Below are positions 8,564 to 18,166 of a DNA stretch of 64,000 nucleotides, piece after piece (the first letter of the stretch is position 1; each line of letters starts with the position of its first letter). Below the pieces are notes generated by a model that was not told the origin of the DNA, searched no databases, and saw nothing but the letters and a program-made list of their open reading frames with translations. The translations under genes were made by a program, and so were the position numbers. The DNA comes from Paenibacillus sp. PK3_47. Its GTDB lineage: Bacteria; Bacillota; Bacilli; Paenibacillales; Paenibacillaceae. The stretch covers positions 4,340,001-4,404,000 of the forward strand of contig NZ_CP026029.1 in assembly GCF_023520895.1 (NCBI RefSeq). Direction: 5' to 3'.

Positions 8564-9439
8564 TTGAGCGTCAAAACGATACGGTTATTCTCCGGAACGA
8601 AGAAGCTCAACCGTTCATTTACCGTCAGCTTTCTGCTCTTCCTGCTGCTGGCTGCCTTTGGCTGCTTCATGGCACTGCCCTTGATCTATGCCGTCAATAA
8701 TGCGTTTAAGCCGCTGGATGAGCTGTTTATCTTCCCGCCGCGTTTTCTCGTTAACAATCCGACGATGGATAACTTTTTTGACCTGTTCTCGTTGATGGGG
8801 AATTCCTGGGTTCCACTGTCCAGGTACATCATGAATACGCTGATCATTACGGTCGTGGGTACCGCCGGACATATTCTGCTCGCTTCGGCGGCCGCCTACC
8901 CGCTGGCCAAATACCGGTTCCCGGGCTCCAGGGTGCTGTTCACCATCGTGGTCCTGTCGCTGATGTTCTCCGCCCAGGTCACCGCGATTCCGAACTATAT
9001 GGTGATGTCCTGGCTTGGATGGATCAACACCCATGCTTCAATCATTGTACCGTCCCTCTCGTTCTCGCTTGGACTATTTCTGATGAAGCAGTTCATGGAA
9101 CAGATTCCGGATGCCCTGCTGGAGGCTGCCAAGATCGACGGAGCCAGCGAATACCGCATCTTCTGGACCATTGTGATGCCGAATGTAAAGCCGGCCTGGC
9201 TGACGCTGATGATCCTGCAGTTTCCGATGCTGTGGGGAAGCGACGGGGGCAACTTTATTTACAGTGAGAATCTCAAGACACTTCACTATGCGCTTGGCCA
9301 GATTGTGCAAGGCGGAATAGCCAGAGCCGGTGTCGGGGCGGCTGTGGCGCTGCTGCTCATGGTGGTTCCCATTACGCTCTTCATAATCTCCCAGAGCAGC
9401 GTCATTCAGACGATGGCGACGTCCGGGATGAAGGAGTAG
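8564..9439 (+). CDS. Sugar ABC transporter permease (MalG-type)
   Basis: This is a 291-residue second permease of the pair. The TTG at 8564 is chosen because GGTGGGGGAG lies just upstream, and because the longer in-frame start at 8513 would sit inside the preceding gene. It has six membrane segments. The EAA loop reads EAAKIDGASEYRIFWTIVMP. It is coupled to the preceding permease (stop 8562, start 8564). Together with the large binding protein it should form a complete importer apart from the ATPase. Confidence 0.92.
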   Translation: MSVKTIRLFSGTKKLNRSFTVSFLLFLLLAAFGCFMALPLIYAVNNAFKPLDELFIFPPRFLVNNPTMDNFFDLFSLMGNSWVPLSRYIMNTLIITVVGTAGHILLASAAAYPLAKYRFPGSRVLFTIVVLSLMFSAQVTAIPNYMVMSWLGWINTHASIIVPSLSFSLGLFLMKQFMEQIPDALLEAAKIDGASEYRIFWTIVMPNVKPAWLTLMILQFPMLWGSDGGNFIYSENLKTLHYALGQIVQGGIARAGVGAAVALLLMVVPITLFIISQSSVIQTMATSGMKE

Positions 9440-9455
9440 AAAGGATGCGTACGCG

Positions 9456-10928
9456 ATGAAGAATGTTGCTAACCGGGCAAGGGCGTACATCCTGGTGGCT
9501 GTGTGTGTGCTGCTCGGCGTTATGTCGGGAGCAGCACCCGCTATGGCTGACGGGAGCAGCTCTTCCTATAACTACTCTTACTGGGGGGAGCCGGTAGCTT
9601 CGCCGGCAGCCTACCAGGCAACGGAACTGTGGACCGGAGACAGCCTCGGCACGGGACCTTTGAAGGATCCCTCCGATATGCATGTGACCCCGGACGGAGA
9701 TATTTATGTGCTGGACACCGGTAATAACCGGATAGTGATACTGGATAGCCAGTTCAAGCTGAACCGGATCATTGATTCCTTCAAGCAGGACGGGGCGGTA
9801 CAGACCTTCCAGAATCCGCTTGGACTGTTCGTCACAGAGAATAAGGATTTATATATTGCCGATACCGGAAACAGGCGGGTGGTGCAGCTTGATTCCGGCG
9901 ACAAGGTTGTGAAGGTGATTGACAGTCCGCAGTCTGAGCAGCTGCCGGAGAATTTCACTTTTCAGCCTGTCAGGCTTGTTGTGGATAAAGCGCAGCGCCT
10001 GTATGTCATGGCTACCGGTGTCTATGACGGATTCATGGAGTTTAATTCCGGGGGGGACTTCACCTCCTTTATTGGCGCTAACAAAGTCACGATTGATCCG
10101 GTCGAATATTTCTGGAAACGTATATCCACGCAAGCGCAGCGGAGCCAGATGGTCATGTACACACCGACCGAGTTCACCAATCTGGACATCAATGAAGAAG
10201 GCTTTATTTATGCGACCAACGGTCAGCGCAATAATAATGTGAAGAAGCTTAATGCGCAGGGCAGCGATATTCTGCGGCGGCTGGGCTACTGGGAACCGGA
10301 AGGGGACATCTACGCCACGGTTACAACCGGCTATACCCGATTAGCCGACATTGATATCGGCGACAGCGAAATGTACTCGATTCTGGATGCCAACCACGGC
10401 CGGGTGTTCACTTACAACGGCGACGGCTATCTTTTGTATGTATTCGGCGGTATGGGCAACCAGCTGGGCTACTTTAATACTCCTGCGGCCCTGGAGCGGA
10501 TCGGCGATGATTTTATCGTGCTGGATAAGGCGCTTGGCGAGATCACCGTATTCCGGAGTACGGAGTACGGACGGACGCTGAATCAGGCGGTCCGCAGCTA
10601 CTACAACGGTGACGAGGAGCAGGCGCTGCAGCTGTTCCGGCAGACGATCAACATGAACGCCAATCTGGATTTTGCTTATTCCGGTATCGGCAAGGCCATT
10701 CTGCGTCAGGGCGATTACGCTGAAGCGATGAAATATTTTAAACAGAGCATGGATAAGACCAATTATTCGAAGGCCTATTTGCTGCACCGCAAACAGGTGC
10801 TGCGTGCCCATTTTACAGAAATTGTGGCTGCTGTCTTCCTCCTTGTCCTTGCCGTCTTTGCCTGGATTAAGTTTAGAAAAATGAAGGTGAGAAAGAAGGT
10901 GGTCCCGCGTGAACAAAGAGCTGGTTAA
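9456..10928 (+). CDS. Secreted/anchored NHL-repeat protein with TPR segment and C-terminal membrane anchor
   Basis: The protein has 490 residues. A signal peptide (about residues 1-31, ending PAMA) leads to several NHL-type beta-propeller repeats (about 60-370). Repeats of the form DPSDMHVTPDGDIYVLDTGNNRI are visible. Residues ~375-430 look like two TPR helical repeats (EEQALQLFRQTINMN, GDYAEAMKYFKQSMDK). A transmembrane helix near residues 455-475 is followed by a basic tail, so the protein should be anchored with the propeller outside. A four-codon mini-ORF (ATG at 9445) ends in an ATGA overlap with the start and may aid translational coupling. It sits between two permease pairs. No enzymatic function is apparent. 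A scaffold or surface sensor role is an inference. Confidence 0.82.
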   Translation: MKNVANRARAYILVAVCVLLGVMSGAAPAMADGSSSSYNYSYWGEPVASPAAYQATELWTGDSLGTGPLKDPSDMHVTPDGDIYVLDTGNNRIVILDSQFKLNRIIDSFKQDGAVQTFQNPLGLFVTENKDLYIADTGNRRVVQLDSGDKVVKVIDSPQSEQLPENFTFQPVRLVVDKAQRLYVMATGVYDGFMEFNSGGDFTSFIGANKVTIDPVEYFWKRISTQAQRSQMVMYTPTEFTNLDINEEGFIYATNGQRNNNVKKLNAQGSDILRRLGYWEPEGDIYATVTTGYTRLADIDIGDSEMYSILDANHGRVFTYNGDGYLLYVFGGMGNQLGYFNTPAALERIGDDFIVLDKALGEITVFRSTEYGRTLNQAVRSYYNGDEEQALQLFRQTINMNANLDFAYSGIGKAILRQGDYAEAMKYFKQSMDKTNYSKAYLLHRKQVLRAHFTEIVAAVFLLVLAVFAWIKFRKMKVRKKVVPREQRAG

Positions 10929-11535
10929 ATACCCTTTTGGGCTGATGGCGCACCCCTTTAACGGGTTCTGGGACCTGAAATACGACCGCAGCCGCAGAAC
11001 GAATCTTGTAATCTCTTTTATCATCCTTGGCTTGATGGTACTGACCAATGTGCTGAGTACCCAATACAGCGGTTTCCTCGTGTCGATGTACAATCCAAAT
11101 TACATGAACAGTCTTCTGGAAGTGCTGTATGTACTTATCCCGGTATTGTTCTGGACCGTGGCGAATTGGTCGATTACGACTTTGATGGACGGGGAAGGCA
11201 AATTTGTTGAAATATTTACGTCCACCTGCTTTGCGATGCTTCCGCTGGTAATCATCAATCTTCCGTGGATTTGGCTCAGCAATTATATCTCTCTTCAGGA
11301 GGCCTCTTTCTATTATTTCTCGGGAAGCCTGGCCACCATCTGGTTTTTATTTCTGCTGTTTGTCGGAAATATGACGGTGCAGCAGTTCACGCCGGGCAAG
11401 ACCATAGTGACCATCCTGTTGACGGTTGCGGCTATGGCGTTTATGGCCTTTCTGTGTCTGCTGTTCTTCAGCCTGGTGCAGCAAATTATCAATTTCTTCA
11501 TGACCATATATCAAGAGCTCGTTCTGAGAAGCTAG
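10909..11535 (+). CDS. YIP1-family multi-pass membrane protein
   Basis: This 208-residue protein starts at a GTG inside the 3' end of the preceding NHL gene, with GAAGGTGG upstream. It has about five hydrophobic spans. The opening MNKELVKYPFGLMAHPFNGFWDLKYD is the type seen in YIP1-domain proteins (first residues only are diagnostic). The 20-base overlap with the NHL gene indicates obligate coexpression. The family has no established biochemical role in bacteria. Here it consistently accompanies the NHL and DUF5696 genes, so a shared membrane complex is plausible. Confidence 0.8.
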   Translation: MNKELVKYPFGLMAHPFNGFWDLKYDRSRRTNLVISFIILGLMVLTNVLSTQYSGFLVSMYNPNYMNSLLEVLYVLIPVLFWTVANWSITTLMDGEGKFVEIFTSTCFAMLPLVIINLPWIWLSNYISLQEASFYYFSGSLATIWFLFLLFVGNMTVQQFTPGKTIVTILLTVAAMAFMAFLCLLFFSLVQQIINFFMTIYQELVLRS

Positions 11536-11551
11536 GAAAGGAGGCATATCC

Positions 11552-14095
11552 ATGTGTAAGGCGAGAAAAGCTCTGCTCCTTAGTCTGGTGATGCTGGGCA
11601 GTCTGCTTGCCGGCTGTTCCGGTCCGGGCCAGGAGGTGAAGACAGCCAGCAGTCCGGCTGCAGCCGTATTTGAACAGAGCAGGCCTTTGAATGCTGCATT
11701 CTCGGATTCCCGTTTGGCAGGGATGAAGGGGGTGGCAGAGAACGGACAAATGCGTTTGTTCATTAATGAAGAAACAGGCGAAATTGCCGTGCTTCATACC
11801 GAAAGCAACCAGCTCTGGTTCAGTAACCCGCCGGAGCGGGATCAGGATACCCTGGCGGCAGGAGTCAACAAAGGCCTGCTGTCTTCCCAGCTCCAGCTGG
11901 ATTTCTACAACAGCTTTGGTCAGATGAACTCCATCAATACGTTTACGGACAGCATCGCGTACAAGCAAATCAGCTCAGAGACCATCCCGGACGGAGTGCG
12001 TGTGTCCTATCAATTCGGAACGGTTCAGGCCTCCGCAGAAGATCTTCCCGCCATGCTGAGCCAGGAACGCTATGAGGAATTGACGGGGAAAATGGATAAG
12101 ACAGGTAAACGTGCGGTCGCTATTGCTTATAAGGAGGAAACGGAGAAATCAGCCTATGTCCGCAATGACAGCGCGCTGCAGGGGCTGCAGCTGGAACGGG
12201 CACTGAAGGCTTTTGAAGCGATCGGGTACACGGAAGAGGATTTGCAGAAGGATGCAGCCGAATTCAATCTGGAGGAGGCCGGGGAGGAGCCGCGTATCTT
12301 TCAGGCAGCTATCGAATATACGCTGGATGGAGACAGCCTGATCGCCAGGGTTCCAGTAGAAAGAATTTATTATCCGGCTGAATATCCTGTGAATTCGGTC
12401 TCCCTGCTAAGCTTCTTCGGAGCCGCGGGCCAGGAAGAGAAAGGCTCCATCCTGGTACCGGACGGCTCCGGCGCCCTGATTCATTTCAACAATGGTAAAA
12501 CGAGATATTCTGCTTACCAGCAGACTGTATACGGCACGGATCAAACGATGGATACGGCTGATGTGGTCTCAAGGGAAGAAGCAGTCCGCCTGCCGGTCTT
12601 TGGCATGCTCAAGGAACAAAAAGCGTTCCTGGGCATTATTGAAGAGGGCGCCCCGGTTGCGACAATCAATGCAGATGTAGCAGGCAGATTGAACAGCTAT
12701 AACTATGCGTATCCGAGCTTTTATGTGGTGAACAAGGGCAGTGTAACGCTGGATGCTAACGGTCAGCAGCGTTCACTGCCAAGATTTCAGGAGAATCCGA
12801 TGAAATCGGACTTTCAGGTGAGGTATGTCTTTCTCTCAGGAGAAAACGCTACCTACCAGGGCATGGCCAAATACTACCAGCAATATCTGCTCGGCAAAGA
12901 CGGACTTCCGCAGCCGGCTGCAGAGACGGATGATCTGCCGTTCTATCTCCAGCTTGACGGCAGCATCACGAAGAAGAAGCATGTTATCGGCATTCCGTAC
13001 AATGCGCTTGAGCCGCTGACCACCTTCGGCCAGGCGCAGATGATTCTCGATAAGGTTCAGGCCCAGGGGATCCATAATATCAAGCTGAAATACACAGGCT
13101 GGTTCAACGGGGGGATGAATCATGGAGTTCCGGACCGTATCCGCGTTGATGGCGCTGTGGGAGGCAAGAAAGGCCTGAAGGAGCTCGCCCAGTATACCGG
13201 ACGGCAGGGCATCTCGCTGTTTCCGGATATGTCCATCCTCACAGCTCTGTCCGACGATGGTTTCAGTGTGACGAAGGATGCGGCGCGTACACTCCGGGAC
13301 ATCCCGGCGACGCTCTATCCAGTCAACCCGGTAATCAACCGGCGGGACAGGGACAGGACTCCCACTTATGTTGTGGCTCCCCGTCTGGTAGGAGGAGTTG
13401 TGGAAGAGATGCTTGAAGGGTTCGGAAAGTTAAATACCGGAGGCATTTCCCTGCGTGATCTGGCAGACAGGCTGAACAGCGATTACCGCAAGCATGAGCA
13501 GATGGACCGTACGGAATCGCAGGAAATCTCGGTCAAGGCATTAGCCGGTATTGCCGGAAAGGGCTTGGAGGTTATGGCCAGCGGCGGTAACGATTACGCG
13601 CTTCCTTATGTTACGGATCTGACCGAAGCTCCGCTGTCCAGCAGCGGGTTCAAGATTGAGGATGAATCCATTCCCTTCTATCCGATGGTTGTGCATGGCC
13701 ATATCAGCTATACGGGTAAACCGTATAATCTGTCCACTTATACGAATCCCAAGCAGTATATCCTGAAATGTCTGGAATACGGATCGGGTGTTTTCTTCGA
13801 GTGGATTGCGCAGCCCAACTATAAGGTTAAGGATACGGAATATACCGACCTGTATGCAGTGAACTACGAGCTGTGGATGAACGAAGCCGCGGAGATTTAC
13901 GGCGAGGTGAACTCGGTGCTGCGTAATGTACAGGGCCAAAGCATCGCTTCCCATGAGAAATTGGGCGAAGGTGTCTTCAAAACGATCTACGGGAATGGAG
14001 TTTATGTCATTGTGAATTATAACGGTACGCAGGTCACCGCTGAGGGCAAAGTCATCGAAGCGGAAAGCTACACGACAGGAGGAGGACACACATGA
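11552..14095 (+). CDS. DUF5696-family lipoprotein
   Basis: This is an 847-residue lipoprotein. The signal peptide ends at the lipobox LAGC with lipidated Cys22. An AAAGGAGG ribosome binding site lies 8 bases before the ATG. The body resembles the DUF5696 proteins found in Paenibacillus sugar ABC operons. It has a beta-rich N-terminal half and a later region with TIM-barrel-like character (IHNIKLKYTGWFNGG, then GISLFPDMS). That region could indicate a glycosidase-like fold. I see no catalytic pair that I can name. It overlaps the following permease by four bases (ATGA). It could be the binding or processing component for the second permease pair, which has no classical binding protein next to it. 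Confidence 0.8.
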   Translation: MCKARKALLLSLVMLGSLLAGCSGPGQEVKTASSPAAAVFEQSRPLNAAFSDSRLAGMKGVAENGQMRLFINEETGEIAVLHTESNQLWFSNPPERDQDTLAAGVNKGLLSSQLQLDFYNSFGQMNSINTFTDSIAYKQISSETIPDGVRVSYQFGTVQASAEDLPAMLSQERYEELTGKMDKTGKRAVAIAYKEETEKSAYVRNDSALQGLQLERALKAFEAIGYTEEDLQKDAAEFNLEEAGEEPRIFQAAIEYTLDGDSLIARVPVERIYYPAEYPVNSVSLLSFFGAAGQEEKGSILVPDGSGALIHFNNGKTRYSAYQQTVYGTDQTMDTADVVSREEAVRLPVFGMLKEQKAFLGIIEEGAPVATINADVAGRLNSYNYAYPSFYVVNKGSVTLDANGQQRSLPRFQENPMKSDFQVRYVFLSGENATYQGMAKYYQQYLLGKDGLPQPAAETDDLPFYLQLDGSITKKKHVIGIPYNALEPLTTFGQAQMILDKVQAQGIHNIKLKYTGWFNGGMNHGVPDRIRVDGAVGGKKGLKELAQYTGRQGISLFPDMSILTALSDDGFSVTKDAARTLRDIPATLYPVNPVINRRDRDRTPTYVVAPRLVGGVVEEMLEGFGKLNTGGISLRDLADRLNSDYRKHEQMDRTESQEISVKALAGIAGKGLEVMASGGNDYALPYVTDLTEAPLSSSGFKIEDESIPFYPMVVHGHISYTGKPYNLSTYTNPKQYILKCLEYGSGVFFEWIAQPNYKVKDTEYTDLYAVNYELWMNEAAEIYGEVNSVLRNVQGQSIASHEKLGEGVFKTIYGNGVYVIVNYNGTQVTAEGKVIEAESYTTGGGHT

Positions 14096-15003
14096 AACTG
14101 ACGGCCCCGCTCCGTTCGTCCCGGAGAACGTATTCGCAGCGTAAGGCAGTGTACGGCTTCCTCTATGTGCTGCCCTGGCTGCTGGGATTCCTGTTCTTCT
14201 TCCTCGTGCCGCTGATTGCGTCCTTCCGCTTCAGTCTGAGCAATATTGAAGCCAATGCGAACGGAATTATTGTTAACTATGCCGGCTTCAAAAATTATGT
14301 AGAAGCTCTGACCGTCAACACCAGCTTTAACCGGACGCTGACAGAATCCATTGTAACCATGGTTGTTAACGTTCCGCTGATCGTCATCTTCAGCTTGTTC
14401 CTTGCCGTGCTGCTTAACCAGAAGTTTCTGGGGAGAACGGCGGCAAGGGCCGTGTTCTTCCTGCCGGTTATTCTTGCCTCCGGTGTAATCATGAATCTGG
14501 AGAGCACCAGTCTGGTGCAGGCGGTGAATGACAGCAACGCCGGCGGCAAGGCTGTCAGCGGATTAGGCAGCTTCGAGCTGGCCCGGATGATGATACAAGC
14601 CGGCATAAGCGAGACTATTGTTGATTACCTGACCGGAGCGGTTGACCGTATCTATCAGATTGTCAGCCAGTCGGGCGTTCAGCTGTTAATCTTCCTTGCC
14701 GGGATACAGACTATCCCGCCGCAATTGTACGAAGCCTCCAAGATGGAGGGGGCAACGGGATACGAAGCGTTCTGGAAAATCACCTTTCCTATGGTCAGCC
14801 CGCTTATTCTGGTCAATGTCGTATACACCATTATCGATTCTTTCTCTACGAACGACATGACCGATCTGATCCGCTCAACCGGGTTTGAAGCATTCAATTT
14901 CGGACTGAGCTCGGCCATGGCCTGGATTTACTTTTTAGCCGTATCCCTGATTCTTTTAATAAGCACGTACCTGATTTCAAAGAAAGTATTCTACCAAAAC
15001 TAG
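14092..15003 (+). CDS. Sugar ABC transporter permease (MalF/UgpA-type), second pair
   Basis: This 303-residue permease starts in an ATGA overlap with the DUF5696 gene and has an AGGAGGAGG ribosome binding site. It has six predicted membrane spans. The EAA loop reads YEASKMEGATGYEAFWKITFP. A longer periplasmic-side loop around residues 145-185 (AVNDSNAGGKAVSG region) is a variation seen in the permeases that accompany DUF5696 proteins. It is paired with the next gene. Confidence 0.92.
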   Translation: MKLTAPLRSSRRTYSQRKAVYGFLYVLPWLLGFLFFFLVPLIASFRFSLSNIEANANGIIVNYAGFKNYVEALTVNTSFNRTLTESIVTMVVNVPLIVIFSLFLAVLLNQKFLGRTAARAVFFLPVILASGVIMNLESTSLVQAVNDSNAGGKAVSGLGSFELARMMIQAGISETIVDYLTGAVDRIYQIVSQSGVQLLIFLAGIQTIPPQLYEASKMEGATGYEAFWKITFPMVSPLILVNVVYTIIDSFSTNDMTDLIRSTGFEAFNFGLSSAMAWIYFLAVSLILLISTYLISKKVFYQN

Positions 15004-15018
15004 AAGAGGGTGAAAGTA

Positions 15019-15969
15019 TTGCAGGCTTCAAAGTTTCTTGCGATAGAGTGGTGGAAACGATGGCTGTGGTCGTTCGTCCGGATGGTTTTGGTTGCTGGAC
15101 TCGCTTTTGTAATTCTGTTTCCCATTTTGCAGAAGATCTCTACTTCCATCAAGGATAAAACGGATTTATATTCGCCGATTGTAATATGGGTCCCGGAGCA
15201 CTTTTCGCTAGACAACTTCAGACAGGTCATTACCATCATGGACTACTGGCCGACACTCGGGAACACGTTCCTGCTGTCAGCCCTGACCACAATTCTGACT
15301 GCCATTTCCTGTGCGCTGGCCGGATATGGATTTTCCAGACTCAAATTTAAGGGAAGCAATCTGCTGTTCATGGGCGTGATGCTGACGATTCTGGTCCCGC
15401 CGACCACCATCCTCATTCCGGTCTATCTGAACTTGAAGGATTTCACACTGATGGGGCTGATCCCGCTGCTTACCGGAGGCAAGTCCCTGAACCTGCTGAA
15501 CACCTACTGGCCGTTCATTCTGACTTCGCTGACGGCTAACTCGATGAAGGCCGGTCTGTACATCTTTATATTCCGGCAGTTTTTCCGGGGCATACCGATG
15601 GAGGTGGAAGAGGCAGCTTATATCGACGGAGCGGGGATCGGCAAAACCTTTTTACGGATTATTCTGCCCAATACAATTCCGGCGATCATGACGGTTCTGC
15701 TCTTCTCCTTCGTGTGGCAATGGAACGACAGCTTTTATACGACGACTTATTTGACGACCAGCAAGGTCATGTCGATTCAACTTGCTTCCCTGCCTTACAA
15801 TCTGGGGATTATGCTCTCGGACGGCGCGAATTCAAAAGTGGACCCGTTCTATCAAAGCATGGTGCAGGATACGGGGATTCTGCTGGCCATTCTGCCGCTC
15901 ATTATCATTTATATCTTTGTACAGCGGTATTTTGTCGAGAGTATCGAACGTACCGGGATTGTAGGTTAG
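15019..15969 (+). CDS. Sugar ABC transporter permease (MalG-type), second pair
   Basis: This is a 316-residue permease. The TTG at 15019 is preferred to the in-frame GTG at 15010, because AGAGGGTG lies at proper distance from the TTG and would overlap the GTG. It has six membrane spans. The EAA loop reads EEAAYIDGAGIGKTFLRIILP. The protein ends ERTGIVG, a common C-terminus of this permease group. It completes the second importer. Again there is no linked ATPase. Confidence 0.9.
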   Translation: MQASKFLAIEWWKRWLWSFVRMVLVAGLAFVILFPILQKISTSIKDKTDLYSPIVIWVPEHFSLDNFRQVITIMDYWPTLGNTFLLSALTTILTAISCALAGYGFSRLKFKGSNLLFMGVMLTILVPPTTILIPVYLNLKDFTLMGLIPLLTGGKSLNLLNTYWPFILTSLTANSMKAGLYIFIFRQFFRGIPMEVEEAAYIDGAGIGKTFLRIILPNTIPAIMTVLLFSFVWQWNDSFYTTTYLTTSKVMSIQLASLPYNLGIMLSDGANSKVDPFYQSMVQDTGILLAILPLIIIYIFVQRYFVESIERTGIVG

Positions 15970-15970
15970 C

Positions 15971-18166
15971 ATGATGCAGACAAACTTCAAACTTCCGGAG
16001 CCCTTCCGGAGGCAGGTCAGGGAGCCGCTGCTGCTTGAGTGCACAGCAGATCTGGATCCGGAGGGTTGCTTTGGTGAACAATGGATCGCTGTTTCCGGTG
16101 AAAAGCTGATCGTATGGCATACGGATGAGGCGCCAAGGATACATCTGCCTCTTGCTGAAATCACAGATGCACGGGCGGTTTCTGCAGTAGGCGGAGGAGC
16201 ACTGCATATTGACACAGACTTTGGACCGGTTGTTGCGGTCCGTTATACCGCGGCATTGACCCCGCTGTTTGATTATGCCGCTAAATTGATCAAAGCCGCA
16301 GCGCAGGGCGAAGAACTGCCCGTTCTCTCCGAACGGGATCTTCCCCGGAGCTGCCCGCACTGCGGAAATCCGCTCGATGAAGGCATGCAGATCTGCGCCC
16401 AGTGCATGAACAAGGGCAAGCTGGTGATCCGGATGCTAGGCTATGCGAAGCCCTATAAGCTTCAAATGATGGTTGCCGGAGTGCTGCTTATCCTGACAAC
16501 ACTGGTGGAGCTGATTCCTCCTTATTTGACGAAGATCATGATCGACGATGTGCTGGGGGCTGCCGGGAAGGGCACCAGGCTGCTCGCTGTAATCGGCGGA
16601 CTGGGGCTGACTATCCTCGTAATGGCGGCAATGCAGGCTGTCCGGGGGTTGATCGGCATCTGGGTAGGCTCCAAGCTGATGGGTGATTTCCGCAAGGATA
16701 TTTTCAGTGCGCTTATGAAGCTGTCACTTGCTTTCTTTGACCGGAGGCAGACGACCCAGTTCATCGGCCGGGTGAATAATGATGCGGAAGCGATGCGGCA
16801 GTTTCTGACTGACGGCGTCATTTATGTGATCGGGCAGCTGCTGCGCTTTGTGGCCGTGCTGCTCATTTTATTCAGTCTTGACTGGAAGCTGACGTTGTTT
16901 GCATTGATTCCTGTTCCGTTCATGGTCCTGCTGTCCATGAAGATCTGGCCCAAAATCGGACGGCTCGCTTATCAGCAGTGGAGATCCATTTTGCGGCTGA
17001 ACATGCTGGTCGGCGACTCCCTTCAAGGCATCCGTGTCGTTAAGGCGTTTGGCCGTGAGCGGACCGAAATGTCCCGCTATGAGCGGACCAATACGGAAGT
17101 GGTGCACAACAATCTGAGGATGGAGGGGATGTGGCAGTTCATATTCCCCATATTCAGCCTGGTGACCGGAGCGGGAACACTCCTCATCTGGTATCATGGC
17201 GGAAACAAAGTTCTGGAAGGGACACTGCAATTAGGAACACTGATGGCACTGCTGTCCTATCTGGGCATGCTGTTCGGTCCTCTGGGATGGATTCAGCAGA
17301 TGATCAATTGGACCAGTACGGCCATGGCAGCCGCCTACCGGGTATTTGAGGTGCTGGATACTGTGCCTGAAGTCATGGACGTTCACGATCCCGTACCGAT
17401 TGGTACGATCAAAGGGGATGTGGCGTTTACCAAAGTAACCTACGGCTATGAGAAGCATAACCCCGTACTGAAGGAAATCGATCTGCAGGTAAAAAGCGGT
17501 GAAATGATTGGTCTTGTAGGTCATTCCGGAGCGGGGAAATCCACCTTTATTAACCTCCTGTGCCGGTTCTACGATACGGACGAAGGCTCCATTTCTATTG
17601 ACGGCATTCCGATCCGCAGTATCAGCCAGACCGATCTGCGCAAGCAAATCGGCGTTGTGCTGCAGGAGACCTTTCTCTTCGAAGGCTCCATCGCCGAGAA
17701 CATTGCTTATGCCAAGCCGGAAGCTACACCGGAAGACATTATGCGGGCGGCCAAAATTGCCAATGCGCATGATTTCATAGTCCGTATGCCTGACGGCTAT
17801 GACACACAGGTTGGCGAGCGTGGACACAAGCTGTCCGGGGGAGAAAAGCAGCGGGTCGCCATTGCCCGGGCGGTCATTCATGATCCGCGCATCCTCATTC
17901 TGGATGAAGCAACGGCTTCAGTCGATACCGAAACCGAGCGTCAGATTCAAGAGGCGATTGCCCGCCTGGTTCAGGGAAGAACGACGTTTGCCATTGCCCA
18001 CCGCTTGTCGACGCTCCGTAATGCCGACCGGCTGGTCGTGCTGGACAAAGGGCGCATCACTGAGGTAGGCACACATGAAGAGCTGTTGAATATTCCCGGA
18101 GGAATCTACCGTAAACTGGTTGATGCGCAGCAGGAGCTGTCCAAAATCAAGGGGGTGGAGGTCTGA
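15971..18166 (+). CDS. ABC exporter half-transporter with N-terminal zinc-ribbon region
   Basis: The protein has 731 residues, about 150 more than a usual half-exporter. The extra N-terminus (1-150) contains a small beta-rich region and a zinc-ribbon pattern with Cys128, Cys131, Cys142 and Cys145. A six-span type 1 exporter transmembrane domain follows (about 155-470). The ATPase domain (about 490-720) has Walker A GHSGAGKST, signature LSGGEKQR, Walker B ILILDEATA and the H-loop His. Its stop overlaps the start of the DUF1854 gene. This pair matches the transporter/DUF1854 pairing annotated in other bacteria as cyanophycin-associated. No cyanophycin gene is nearby. The substrate is unknown. 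Confidence 0.88.
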   Translation: MMQTNFKLPEPFRRQVREPLLLECTADLDPEGCFGEQWIAVSGEKLIVWHTDEAPRIHLPLAEITDARAVSAVGGGALHIDTDFGPVVAVRYTAALTPLFDYAAKLIKAAAQGEELPVLSERDLPRSCPHCGNPLDEGMQICAQCMNKGKLVIRMLGYAKPYKLQMMVAGVLLILTTLVELIPPYLTKIMIDDVLGAAGKGTRLLAVIGGLGLTILVMAAMQAVRGLIGIWVGSKLMGDFRKDIFSALMKLSLAFFDRRQTTQFIGRVNNDAEAMRQFLTDGVIYVIGQLLRFVAVLLILFSLDWKLTLFALIPVPFMVLLSMKIWPKIGRLAYQQWRSILRLNMLVGDSLQGIRVVKAFGRERTEMSRYERTNTEVVHNNLRMEGMWQFIFPIFSLVTGAGTLLIWYHGGNKVLEGTLQLGTLMALLSYLGMLFGPLGWIQQMINWTSTAMAAAYRVFEVLDTVPEVMDVHDPVPIGTIKGDVAFTKVTYGYEKHNPVLKEIDLQVKSGEMIGLVGHSGAGKSTFINLLCRFYDTDEGSISIDGIPIRSISQTDLRKQIGVVLQETFLFEGSIAENIAYAKPEATPEDIMRAAKIANAHDFIVRMPDGYDTQVGERGHKLSGGEKQRVAIARAVIHDPRILILDEATASVDTETERQIQEAIARLVQGRTTFAIAHRLSTLRNADRLVVLDKGRITEVGTHEELLNIPGGIYRKLVDAQQELSKIKGVEV

